Shown here in pieces: positions 7,375 to 14,332 of a stretch of 41,559 nucleotides of DNA. A program made the translations under genes and the position numbers. The stretch is taken from the NCBI GenBank assembly GCA_017440465.1, contig JAFSHF010000005.1, forward strand, positions 1 through 41,559. Direction: 5' to 3'. The notes beneath the pieces are model-generated. The model had not been told where the DNA came from. It saw only the letters and a list, made by a program, of their open reading frames with translations, and made no database searches. Numbering within the stretch: the stretch's first letter is position 1; each line of letters begins with the position of its first letter. The DNA comes from Clostridia bacterium. GTDB lineage: Bacteria; Bacillota; Clostridia; Oscillospirales; QAKW01.

Positions 7375-9105
7375 ATGAATCGTTTTTGTAAAGTACTTGC
7401 GGTAGTTCTGGCGATGCTGATGCTGGTTACCATGGCGACCGCATGTAAGAAATCCGACGATGATGAGTTCAGTGCATTTTTAGATGGCGCAGAGTCTTCT
7501 GATACCGGATTCAACAACGAGGACGGCACCGGAGACACCGGTGACACAGACCAGGAAGGCGCCACCACAGACGATAAGGATTCTGCCAAAGATCCTTCTT
7601 CTGATAAGGGAAATGCCGATAATGGCAAGAACCCCTCCGGTTCTGACAAGGATTCTCAAGGCGCGGTGACCAACAATGCCGATGCCAACGAGAAAGAGCA
7701 AGACAAGATCGCAGAGAACTATGAAGGCGCAATGAAATATGACTTCAAGAACAATCCCTTGCTTGCTAAATCGAAAGCCATCAACCATGGGGAAGAGCCC
7801 AGCTTTGATATCGATACCACCGGTTTCGTTAAGAACGTCAAGGTAAAGGATCTCAAGGGCAAGACCATGACTGCGATCACTTCTCTGGAGGAACCGAATT
7901 TCATCTATCGCGGTTCCAAGGGTGAAAAGCTCAATGAGTGGACTTGGTTTGAGTCTTTGAAGAAGACCTACGGTGTCAACTTCAAGTACATTGAATCCCG
8001 CTGGGATAAAGCACCTTCTTTGATCCTTACTTATATGAACACCGGCAAGCAGCTGGATATCATCCCGACCCACCGTTCCGCGCTGGCGATGTTGATGAAC
8101 CTTTCCCAGCCGCTGGATCCCTATATCAATATGAAGTATGTCAACAACTCCCCCGGTGTGGATACCCGCACTATGGAGCAGAGCAAACGTCACGACGGTT
8201 ATCGCTGCATCGCTCCTATCGGCGCGGTAGACGTTATCTGGTATAATGCGACCATGACCAAGGATTTAGGTTTGAAGGATCCTTATACCCTTTGGAAGCA
8301 AAATAAGTGGGATTGGGATGCTTACAAAAATTATATCCTCAGCGTTCCCGAGACCGCGCCCAACGGCAATACCAAACTGCAGGTCTTCTTCCAATCGGCA
8401 GGCGACTCCATCTTCTTCTGGCCCCGTACCAACGGTGTCAATGTCTTTGATTTCAAGGTCGGCAAAGATAAGACCGAAATCATCAGTAACTTCAATGATG
8501 ATCGTTGCCTGAGTGCATGGACCTTCTATTCCGATCTGATGAACCAGGCCGATTATAAGAACAGAAATGCCGAGGGCAGCTCCAGCGGCTTAGGTCTGTG
8601 GGAGCAGGGCTCCGCAATTATGGGTTGCACCCTCTATCTGATGAAAGACTGGTCCAGCTCCGATTTTGCTTGCAGCCAGCAATTCCGCTGGGTACCTTAT
8701 CCCAAGGGCCCCGGTAAGGGTGGCGAATGTGTTGCTATGAACTACGGCAACACCATGATGTTGCCCAAGATCATGAAGAACAAGAGCAACATTCCTTATG
8801 CAATCAAGGTGATGGAGATCTGGGCAAACCGCTTTACCGAAGCGATCAACGACTATCTGCAAGAGCCCTACTTCAACTTCACCCATGAAGAGCGTGTTGA
8901 ATTCTTCAACTTCGTTTCTCAGCACAACTATTTCAATCCCGCCGGCGGTTGGAGAAACCTCCTCAGCGGTGACGATTACACCTATTACAAAGAGTTTGAA
9001 AAATCCTTCTACGACAACACCAAGTACAACACTACTACTGCTGCTAAACAGGTTTCCAATATTATTGGTAAAGCAGTTGGCCTGATGAATACTTACGGTG
9101 ATTAA
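7375..9105 (+). CDS. extracellular solute-binding lipoprotein, family 1 type, orphan
   Basis: A 576-residue surface lipoprotein. Signal peptide 1-23, lipobox ATAC, Cys24 lipidated. Residues about 28-115 are a low-complexity acidic linker (D, E, S, T, G, N, K), which would hold the folded domain away from the membrane or across the cell wall. The rest resembles family 1 (oligosaccharide-type) binding proteins: strands around KGKTMTAIT, SLILTYMNTGKQLDIIPTH, a central IWYNATMTKDLGLKDPYTLW (ligand-lobe crossover) and aromatic-rich segments (WTWFESL, FFWPRTNG, GGWRNLL) suited to stacking on sugars. AAAGGAG precedes the ATG. No permease or ATPase is adjacent, so the transport partner lies elsewhere or the protein is a sensor or scavenger. 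Confidence 0.8.
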   Translation: MNRFCKVLAVVLAMLMLVTMATACKKSDDDEFSAFLDGAESSDTGFNNEDGTGDTGDTDQEGATTDDKDSAKDPSSDKGNADNGKNPSGSDKDSQGAVTNNADANEKEQDKIAENYEGAMKYDFKNNPLLAKSKAINHGEEPSFDIDTTGFVKNVKVKDLKGKTMTAITSLEEPNFIYRGSKGEKLNEWTWFESLKKTYGVNFKYIESRWDKAPSLILTYMNTGKQLDIIPTHRSALAMLMNLSQPLDPYINMKYVNNSPGVDTRTMEQSKRHDGYRCIAPIGAVDVIWYNATMTKDLGLKDPYTLWKQNKWDWDAYKNYILSVPETAPNGNTKLQVFFQSAGDSIFFWPRTNGVNVFDFKVGKDKTEIISNFNDDRCLSAWTFYSDLMNQADYKNRNAEGSSSGLGLWEQGSAIMGCTLYLMKDWSSSDFACSQQFRWVPYPKGPGKGGECVAMNYGNTMMLPKIMKNKSNIPYAIKVMEIWANRFTEAINDYLQEPYFNFTHEERVEFFNFVSQHNYFNPAGGWRNLLSGDDYTYYKEFEKSFYDNTKYNTTTAAKQVSNIIGKAVGLMNTYGD

Positions 9106-9118
9106 TCTTTAATGAATA

Positions 9119-9160
9119 AATCCCGCGGATGCATAAAGCATCCGCGGGATTTTCTTTTTT
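9119..9160. terminator. strong Rho-independent terminator between convergent genes
   Basis: A 12-bp GC-rich perfect stem (9121-9132 with 9138-9149) extended by A:T pairs, ATAAA loop, then a T-rich tail. It separates the binding-protein gene from the converging 104-residue gene and probably serves both. Confidence 0.9.
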
Positions 9161-9163
9161 ATT

Positions 9164-9478
9164 TTATTTCTTCTTTCCCAAAGAGCCGTCGGTATAATAG
9201 GCGATATAGCGTTTTTGGCCCACATTCAGGCAGATGCCCGAAAGGTTCATCAGTTCCCCCGCCTTGATGGCTTTGAGGGGGTGGCGGAAGAGGATCTGAT
9301 TGCCGCAGGAGATGATAAGTTCATCGTCGGCAACGCTGAAGGCACCTTCCCGCCCTAAAATGGTTTCCCGATAGGTTTTCGGGTCTCGCTCGGCAAAGGA
9401 GGTGATCCCTCGCTTATCCAATCGACGCAGTAGGGCAACGGTTTCGTCTGCCTCTTTTCTTTTTTTAAAAAAGTTCAT
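9164..9478 (-). CDS. conserved small hypothetical protein
   Basis: 104 residues, soluble, no signal peptide. A basic N-terminus (FFKKRKEADE) and Arg/Lys-rich helix precede alternating short strands (GAFSVADDELIISCGNQILF, LNVGQKRYIAYYTDG), loosely like a small beta-barrel such as a PH/GRAM-type fold; that is only an impression. Its ATG overlaps the stop of the upstream gene by one base (TAATG), so the two are translationally coupled and probably act together. I do not recognise a named family. Confidence 0.65.
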   Translation of the reverse strand: MNFFKKRKEADETVALLRRLDKRGITSFAERDPKTYRETILGREGAFSVADDELIISCGNQILFRHPLKAIKAGELMNLSGICLNVGQKRYIAYYTDGSLGKKK

Positions 9479-10074
9479 TAGTCCAGCACCGCCTCACCGA
9501 AGAATTCAGGCCGATGGAAATCGGGGGTGGGCGTATCGATGGGGAAGAGCATCCCAAAATGCATAATGGGGGTGGCTTCACCGCAGATATAGGCGTTCAT
9601 CCGCAGAACATCGCCTTTTTGGAGCAACGGGCGGTCATAGATCTCTGCCAGCGCATTCAAAGGGACGGTATAGTTGATCTCATACCCTTTCCCTGCATAG
9701 ACGGTGGCGGTTACATTCATCAGCGGTTTAAGCAGAGAGACCAGGCTGATCCGTTCGCCGCGGCCCGCTCCTTTGCCGATCACCATGGCACCGATGGGGT
9801 TACATTCAAAATTAATGTAGTCGGGATGGTCGGCATAGGGGGCTAAAAACAACTCCAGACAGTTATCTTCCCAGACCGGACCGTTATCCCGATGGGTCAG
9901 TACCGTCAGCTCGGTGACCGGAGATTGCAGCCGCACCCGCAGAAATTCTTCGTTATAGACCATGGTAATGGTGGCTTTGGGGGTATAGCCGGTCTTATCC
10001 CAAGGGTAGATGCCCATTTCACCCAGCGGGGCGGCGGGCAAGATCAGATCTTTATTATAAGGAATTTTCAACAT
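9478..10074 (-). CDS. CBM9-like carbohydrate-binding-type domain protein
   Basis: 198 residues. Start is the ATG at 10072-10074, with AGGTGA close upstream; a longer frame exists but has no ribosome site and runs into the promoter. Segments such as ATITMVYNEEFLRVRLQS, WEDNCLELFLAP, INFECNPIGAM and YEINYTVPLNAL fit the beta-sandwich of family-9-type carbohydrate-binding modules, where the WEDN/LELFL and NFECNP positions are characteristic. There is no signal peptide or catalytic domain, so it is a stand-alone, apparently cytoplasmic version, a recurrent but poorly understood form in clostridia. It is first gene of a two-gene unit with the 104-residue protein. Confidence 0.7.
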   Translation of the reverse strand: MLKIPYNKDLILPAAPLGEMGIYPWDKTGYTPKATITMVYNEEFLRVRLQSPVTELTVLTHRDNGPVWEDNCLELFLAPYADHPDYINFECNPIGAMVIGKGAGRGERISLVSLLKPLMNVTATVYAGKGYEINYTVPLNALAEIYDRPLLQKGDVLRMNAYICGEATPIMHFGMLFPIDTPTPDFHRPEFFGEAVLD

Positions 10075-10093
10075 TCGTATCACCTCGGGTTCT

Positions 10094-10122
10094 ATTATAT
10101 TGAATTTTCTTGATTTTTGCAA
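10094..10122 (-). promoter_or_regulatory. sigma-A promoter of the CBM9-like gene
   Basis: Minus strand TTGCAA (10117-10122), 17-bp spacer, TATAAT (10094-10099), 19 bp upstream of the start codon. Confidence 0.8.
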
Positions 10123-10142
10123 TCGTTTCTTGCAAAATATAA

Positions 10143-10171
10143 TTGCTTTATCGTTGCTTTAATGCTATAAT
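10143..10171 (+). promoter_or_regulatory. sigma-A promoter of the DUF4364 gene
   Basis: TTGCTT (10143-10148), 17-bp spacer, TATAAT (10166-10171), 31 bp before the ATG. It is divergent from the CBM9-like promoter. Confidence 0.75.
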
Positions 10172-10202
10172 AAACGATAGATGATTTAAAGGAGAGACTG
10201 CA

Positions 10203-10757
10203 ATGCCCGAATTAGGCGGATTATATGAAATGGCAGATGTCAAAGGATTGATTCTCTTTCTTTTGAAGGAAGCCGATTGCGTTTTAGAGGAATCGCGTCT
10301 GACCGATATCTTGATGGAAGATGGGTTGGTGGAATATTTTGATTATAAGCAGGCGATGGAGCAGTTGTTGCTCACCGGCTTGATCGATATTGCCTCGATG
10401 GAGGAGACCGGCAGTTATCGCATCACCGAGCAAGGGCGCGAGGTGGAGATGGAATACGAAAAGAAGATTCCCTATAACGTGCGGAGCAAGACGCTGGACG
10501 CCCTCAAGCGGAACCTGCGCCGGCAGAAGGAGGACGACCAGATTTTCACCGAGATCGCGCCTTCCCCCAGCGGCTATTCGGTCTGCTGCAATGTCCGCGA
10601 AGGCGGGGAGACGATGCTTTCCTATGAGGTTTTGGTCCCCGACCAAAGAACCGCCTATTACGCCGCCGAGCGGTTCCGCGCAAATCCATCCCTTTATTAT
10701 CAAAAGATCATGGAGATCGTTTTAGACGAAGATTTGTTTAAAAAGAATGAAGATTAA
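10203..10757 (+). CDS. DUF4364 family protein, probable winged-helix regulator
   Basis: 184 residues, cytoplasmic. The N-terminal half (about 10-80) reads as a winged helix: LILFLLKEADCVLEESRLTD, then a helix pair and YRITEQGREVEMEYEK, the 'ITxxG' turn seen in PadR/ArsR-like folds. The second half (about 100-175) is an alpha/beta region with CCNVREGGETMLSYEVLVP. Length and order match the DUF4364 family of Firmicutes, for which I know no established target. AAAGGAGAG lies 8 nt before the ATG. It forms a monocistronic unit with its own promoter and terminator. Confidence 0.8.
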   Translation: MPELGGLYEMADVKGLILFLLKEADCVLEESRLTDILMEDGLVEYFDYKQAMEQLLLTGLIDIASMEETGSYRITEQGREVEMEYEKKIPYNVRSKTLDALKRNLRRQKEDDQIFTEIAPSPSGYSVCCNVREGGETMLSYEVLVPDQRTAYYAAERFRANPSLYYQKIMEIVLDEDLFKKNED

Positions 10758-10760
10758 AAA

Positions 10761-10788
10761 AACAGCCGTTACAACGGCTGTTTTTTTT
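10761..10788. terminator. bidirectional Rho-independent terminator
   Basis: AACAGCCGTT (10761-10770), AC loop, AACGGCTG plus eight T (10781-10788); the A-run upstream makes it work on the minus strand too, where it ends the dpaAB message. Confidence 0.9.
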
Positions 10789-11356
10789 ATATTAAAATAG
10801 GTTGCAGTTGTTTCCCTTTTAAGGCAAATTCTAAAGCTTCGGGAATTTTAGAAAAATCCGCAATGCAGGAGCGGGGCTTTGCCATGGGATCATCCTGCCC
10901 GTAGGGGACGAAATAATAATTCCGTGCCGCCTGCAACGCACCGATATTTTTAGCCGCGCCGCTTAAGGCATCGTTGGTGGAGATGGCGAGCAAAATGGGC
11001 TTATGATTACGCAGGGTGGATTTGACCGCCATGGTAACGGCGGTATCGGCAATGCCCAATGCCAATTTTGCCAAGGTGTTGGCGGTGCAGGGTGCGACGA
11101 TCAGGGCATCCAGCAGATTTTTAGGACCGATGGGCTCCACCTGCGGGATGGTATGCCAGATTTCCTTGCCGCAAAGCCCCATCAGCCGTTCGCGGAAATG
11201 GGCGGCGGTACCGAAGCGGGTGTTGGTTTCATAAACAATGGGGCTCATAATGGGAAAAAGATCGTAGTGCTCCGCCAGCGGGCGCAGTGCATCTAAAACC
11301 GTGGTCAGGGTGCAAAAAGAGCCGGTCATCGCGATGCCGATACGGGGTTTATTCAT
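10787..11356 (-). CDS. dpaB: dipicolinate synthase subunit B
   Basis: 189 residues, flavoprotein-fold subunit of dipicolinate synthase, which oxidises dihydrodipicolinate from the lysine pathway to dipicolinic acid in the mother cell for export into the forespore. The N-terminal IGIAMTGSFCTL is the nucleotide-binding turn of the Dfp/flavoprotein family; DALIVAPCTANTLAKLALGI and KPILLAISTNDAL follow in the conserved order. Length matches SpoVFB. Its ATG overlaps the dpaA stop by 4 bases (ATGA) and AAAGGAG lies inside dpaA, so expression is coupled. It is a direct marker that the host forms endospores with dipicolinate. Confidence 0.95.
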   Translation of the reverse strand: MNKPRIGIAMTGSFCTLTTVLDALRPLAEHYDLFPIMSPIVYETNTRFGTAAHFRERLMGLCGKEIWHTIPQVEPIGPKNLLDALIVAPCTANTLAKLALGIADTAVTMAVKSTLRNHKPILLAISTNDALSGAAKNIGALQAARNYYFVPYGQDDPMAKPRSCIADFSKIPEALEFALKGKQLQPILI

Positions 11357-12135
11357 AAGTCCATCTCCTTTAAAATGTAGTCGCCGATGATCTTGGCGGC
11401 AGTTTCGGGGCAGTATTTGCCCGGCAGACCCGGCGCATAGCAGACCTTTAGATGATGCTCTACCGCGCTTTCGGGATCAAAGCCGCCCGGCGCCGAGGCT
11501 AATTCCATCAATAACGCGCCCTTCGGGAGCATTGCCATCCGTTCTTCATTCAGCACCTGCGCCGGAACGGTATTAAAGACCAGCCGAAAGCGGCGGTAGG
11601 GAAGGTCCTCATACAGCGCGGATTTCCAGCCGAAGGAGCGGCAGAGGGCAACCGTCGCACTGCGCCGCGCGCCCACCCAGACCTGCGCGCCCAGCGCGGA
11701 AAGTTTTGCCGCCAAAAACTGACCGATCCGCCCGCCGCCCAAGATCAGGGCGGGGTTGCCCGCCAACATAAAGGGGGTGCGCTCGATGGCCAACGCCAAT
11801 GCGCCCTCGGCGGTGGCGGCGGCATTGGGCAAGAGGACCTCTTCGGCTTGATAATAATCGATGGCGTTGGCGGGCGCGTCAGCGGGCAGCATCCCGCCGA
11901 AAATTCGCTTGCCTTGAAACCGGCGGAAGATCTCCTGCAGGGGGAGGGTCTCTCGGCAACGGGGGGTATGTAGAGTGACACCGTCTTTGGTGGCGGGCAA
12001 TGGAAGGATCAGCGCATCCGCCTGCCAATCCGGCGCACCGCCGGGGTAGGAAAGGGATGCGGCAAATCCTCGCTCCTGCAGATCGGATGCAAGCAGGGCT
12101 TGGCGGCGGTCGCCGCCCATCAGATGAAAGGTCAT
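11353..12135 (-). CDS. dpaA: dipicolinate synthase subunit A
   Basis: 260 residues, slightly shorter than the Bacillus homologue (about 297). It has an N-terminal segment opening with LMGGDRRQ, typical of DpaA, and a Rossmann nucleotide-binding domain: ALILGGGRIGQFLAAKLSAL at about residues 130-150, then VWVGARRS. With DpaB it makes dipicolinate for spore heat resistance. AAGGAGG lies 8 nt before the ATG. Upstream is a promoter of mother-cell sigma-K type, in line with the known timing of spoVF transcription in Bacillus subtilis. Confidence 0.93.
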   Translation of the reverse strand: MTFHLMGGDRRQALLASDLQERGFAASLSYPGGAPDWQADALILPLPATKDGVTLHTPRCRETLPLQEIFRRFQGKRIFGGMLPADAPANAIDYYQAEEVLLPNAAATAEGALALAIERTPFMLAGNPALILGGGRIGQFLAAKLSALGAQVWVGARRSATVALCRSFGWKSALYEDLPYRRFRLVFNTVPAQVLNEERMAMLPKGALLMELASAPGGFDPESAVEHHLKVCYAPGLPGKYCPETAAKIIGDYILKEMDL

Positions 12136-12157
12136 AGGCTTCTCCTCCTTGTTACCT

Positions 12158-12184
12158 TATATTATGAGGAAAAGCAAAAATGGT
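12158..12184 (-). promoter_or_regulatory. sigma-K-like promoter of dpaAB
   Basis: On the minus strand the -10 is CATAATATA (12158-12166), matching the sigma-K consensus CATAnnnTA exactly, with the AC dinucleotide of the -35 (12183-12184) 16 bp upstream. No good sigma-A -35 exists at the proper distance. It starts 23 bp before the dpaA ATG. Confidence 0.75.
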
Positions 12185-12218
12185 GAAAAAAATACGGTAG
12201 TGCATCGCACTACCGTAT
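12184..12218 (-). terminator. terminator of the acyltransferase/FKBP lipoprotein operon
   Basis: An 11-bp perfect stem (12192-12202 with 12208-12218), CATCG loop; on the minus strand it is followed by a run of T (plus-strand A at 12185-12192). Confidence 0.85.
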
Positions 12219-12231
12219 ATAATGTTCTTTC

Positions 12232-13308
12232 TTATTTGGCAGGGGTAATATCGGCTTTCTCAATGATCAGCGCCACAGCGTAGTCCAAAACAAATTGGTC
12301 TTCCAGCATAGAACGGCCCTTGGCGTTGATATAGGTGCTGGGATCGGAATAGCCGTAGGCGGTGGCATATTTTTTTGCGCTTTCATTGAAATCTTCTTCC
12401 GAAAGGGTGTAGCCCTCGGCTTTGGCGATGGCGTAGCCGATCAAAACATTCTTTGCCTGCATCTCGCCTTCGATCTTCAAAGACGCCTCGAAATCTTCTT
12501 TGGATACGCTGCTGGCCTCCAGCATCTTATCCAAAGAATCATAATTATATTGCTTTGCCATCGTCTCATAAGTGGCGCGGCAGGACGCAATGTAGGGCTT
12601 GAGGAGGGAGGCGGGCAGATCCTTTTCAAAGGTGCAGTTTTCAAAGACCTGATTCCAAAGGGTACTCTTTTTCAGCATATCCACTTCGGACTTATTGGAT
12701 GCTTCCACGCTTTCTTTGGTCTTCTTGCGCAATTCATCGGCGGTTTTTACCTCTTTATCGATTTCCTGAGCGATCTTATCGGTCAGTTCGGGATACTCCG
12801 CTTTACCGGTGATGGCGTTGACGGTGACCTGAAAGACCACATCCTGCCCTGCCAGCTCGGCGGATTGATATTGGGCGGGGAAGGTCAGGTTGATATTAAC
12901 CGTCTCGCCCACATTGACCCCCACCAACTGCTCTTCAAAGCCGGGGATAAAGGCGCCGCTGCCGATGGTCAGCTCGGCACCTTCGGCAGTACCGCCTTCA
13001 AAGGCAACGCCGTCTTTCATTCCTTTATAATCGATGTTGAGAATGTCGTTGATCTTGACGGTACCGCCCTCTTGGGTGTTATCGTAGTGTTGGGTGCTGT
13101 ACCCGAGCTCGCTCATAGCGGCATTCAGCTCGGTCTCCACCGCAAAGTCGGTGGCTTCGGTCTTGCGGTCTTGGAATTTCAAGTTCTTGTAGTTCCCTAA
13201 AGTAACATAGGTATCGGGATCGATCTCGGCAAAGGTGGCGGTAGAACCGCAGGCGGAAAGGGTGAGCGCGGCGATCAGCGCCAGCGCGATGAGTGCGATC
13301 TTTTTCAT
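12232..13308 (-). CDS. trigger-factor-like FKBP peptidyl-prolyl isomerase lipoprotein
   Basis: 358 residues. Signal peptide 1-19, lipobox LSAC, Cys20. An FKBP-type domain occupies about residues 80-170, with core pieces VKINDILNIDYKGMKDGVAF, IGSGAFIPGFEEQLVGVNVG and VNINLTFPAQY, in the order seen in trigger factor. The remainder (about 185-340) is helical and resembles the trigger-factor chaperone arms. It lacks the ribosome-binding N-domain, so it is a membrane-anchored extracytoplasmic folding factor, functionally comparable to PrsA, and not the ribosomal chaperone. Its ATG overlaps the upstream acyltransferase stop by 4 bases; AAAGGAG lies 10 nt upstream. Confidence 0.9.
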   Translation of the reverse strand: MKKIALIALALIAALTLSACGSTATFAEIDPDTYVTLGNYKNLKFQDRKTEATDFAVETELNAAMSELGYSTQHYDNTQEGGTVKINDILNIDYKGMKDGVAFEGGTAEGAELTIGSGAFIPGFEEQLVGVNVGETVNINLTFPAQYQSAELAGQDVVFQVTVNAITGKAEYPELTDKIAQEIDKEVKTADELRKKTKESVEASNKSEVDMLKKSTLWNQVFENCTFEKDLPASLLKPYIASCRATYETMAKQYNYDSLDKMLEASSVSKEDFEASLKIEGEMQAKNVLIGYAIAKAEGYTLSEEDFNESAKKYATAYGYSDPSTYINAKGRSMLEDQFVLDYAVALIIEKADITPAK

Positions 13309-14036
13309 TGATAAAGTTCTCCTTTGAGTTTTGTTTGTTCTTCGCTGATAATGGTGCGTACCCGCTCGGGCAACGCTTTTTCTTCGGGGCGGGTAAGCCC
13401 CTTGGTTTCGATGGGCGGCAGCACCGAAAGGATCACCTTTCCTTTGCGCAGCCGATGGCCGTTGCCTTCAAACATCCGATTAGTCCCTTCAATGGCGACC
13501 GGCAGGATGGGCGCGCCCGATTTGGTGGCCATCATAAAGGCACCGCCTTTAAAATCCAAAAGCTCTCCGCCGTCGTTGCGGGTGCCTTCGGGAGCGATGG
13601 TGACGTTGATATTATTCTTCAAAAGCTCCACGCCCTGCAGAATGCATTGCATCCCCGCTCTGGCAGAGGAGCGGTCGATGAAGATGCATTTGCCTGCCTT
13701 CATCCAGGAGGCCAGCAGGGGAGTGGACTCCAGCTCCTTTTTGGCGACCATCGATTGGGTATTGGGCATATGGGCGATCAGCGGGAAGGCATCCAAAAGG
13801 CTTTGGTGGCTATAAGCGGTCAGAGTGGCGCAGTCGGGTATATTTTCCAACCCCCGCATCTCCAGATCCATCCCCATCACCTTGATGCATCTGCGGCAAA
13901 AGTTCATAATTTTTTTGCGGCAATAGGCTTCGTGCTTGATGGGATCCTTTTCCAAGAGCTTTGCTTTGAGCAAGGCGGGCAGGTTTACCAATAAATAACC
14001 CGCAACATATAGGACCATACCGATCGTTCGCAACAT
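13305..14036 (-). CDS. plsC: 1-acyl-sn-glycerol-3-phosphate acyltransferase
   Basis: 243 residues, membrane-associated enzyme adding the second acyl chain to lysophosphatidic acid in phospholipid synthesis. Conserved acyltransferase motifs are present: block I SHQSLLDAF (HX4D), block II KCIFIDRSSARAG, block III IAPEGTRNDGGELLDFKGGAF, block IV ILPVAIEGT. An N-terminal hydrophobic segment (about residues 5-25) probably anchors it. The ribosome site AAGGAG lies upstream. It is first gene of a two-gene operon with the FKBP lipoprotein, from a clear sigma-A promoter. Confidence 0.93.
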   Translation of the reverse strand: MLRTIGMVLYVAGYLLVNLPALLKAKLLEKDPIKHEAYCRKKIMNFCRRCIKVMGMDLEMRGLENIPDCATLTAYSHQSLLDAFPLIAHMPNTQSMVAKKELESTPLLASWMKAGKCIFIDRSSARAGMQCILQGVELLKNNINVTIAPEGTRNDGGELLDFKGGAFMMATKSGAPILPVAIEGTNRMFEGNGHRLRKGKVILSVLPPIETKGLTRPEEKALPERVRTIISEEQTKLKGELYQ

Positions 14037-14073
14037 ATCGGATCAACTCCTTATAATTGTTATTAACCACATA

Positions 14074-14102
14074 ATTATAGCATAGGCGAAAAAAATCGTC
14101 AA
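14074..14102 (-). promoter_or_regulatory. sigma-A promoter of the plsC operon
   Basis: Minus strand TTGACG (14097-14102), 17-bp spacer, TATAAT (14074-14079), 37 bp before the start codon. Confidence 0.88.
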
Positions 14103-14108
14103 TTCATA

Positions 14109-14137
14109 TTGCAAAATTTATGTTTTGTTGATAAAAT
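14109..14137 (+). promoter_or_regulatory. candidate promoter of a leader or small RNA
   Basis: TTGCAA (14109-14114), 17-bp spacer, TAAAAT (14132-14137). A transcript from it would start near 14144 and meet a terminator about 65 nt later. Confidence 0.5.
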
Positions 14138-14143
14138 AAAAAG

Positions 14144-14209
14144 AAATCCACCGACGATAAAAACATTTGTTGGTGAAATTGTATAAAAATGCGAAAAACC
14201 GCATTTTTT
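14144..14209 (+). ncRNA. candidate small RNA or attenuated leader upstream of hom
   Basis: Between the plsC promoter and the homoserine dehydrogenase gene there is a non-coding stretch with RNA-like structure. A stem with G:U pairs joins CACCGACGA (about 14150-14158) to TTTGTTGGTG (about 14167-14176). A terminator follows (stem 14185-14193 with 14200-14208 and a T-run), then a second small hairpin (14210-14215 with 14219-14224) with T-run 14226-14231. No gene lies upstream on this strand that would need them. Either it is a short independent RNA or a leader whose termination controls hom. I see no T-box or known riboswitch signature. Confidence 0.4.
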
Positions 14210-14221
14210 CAAGGATTTTCC

Positions 14222-14250
14222 TTGATTTTTTAAGCGAAATATGGTATTCT
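14222..14250 (+). promoter_or_regulatory. sigma-A promoter of hom-asd
   Basis: TTGATT (14222-14227), 17-bp spacer, TATTCT (14245-14250) with an extended TGG directly before the -10. Its -35 overlaps the tail of the second upstream hairpin. The leader to the ATG is about 75 nt. Confidence 0.7.
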
Positions 14251-14332
14251 GTTCTTACTTAAAAAGCAGATGTTCTCCCTCTGCGGACATTTCGTGGATT
14301 TGTACGGAGCAGGACGACAAAAGGAGATAAAA

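Noticed and set aside
12295..13200. 301-codon open frame antisense to the FKBP lipoprotein
   Set aside because: Same reasons: shadow of a real gene with no family features.
14270..14332. Extended N-terminus of homoserine dehydrogenase
   Set aside because: AAAGGAG lies right before the ATG at 14333, and the extension precedes a standard Rossmann start.
14103..14332. T-box or amino-acid riboswitch before hom
   Set aside because: No T-box core or lysine-riboswitch pattern is visible; only simple hairpins.
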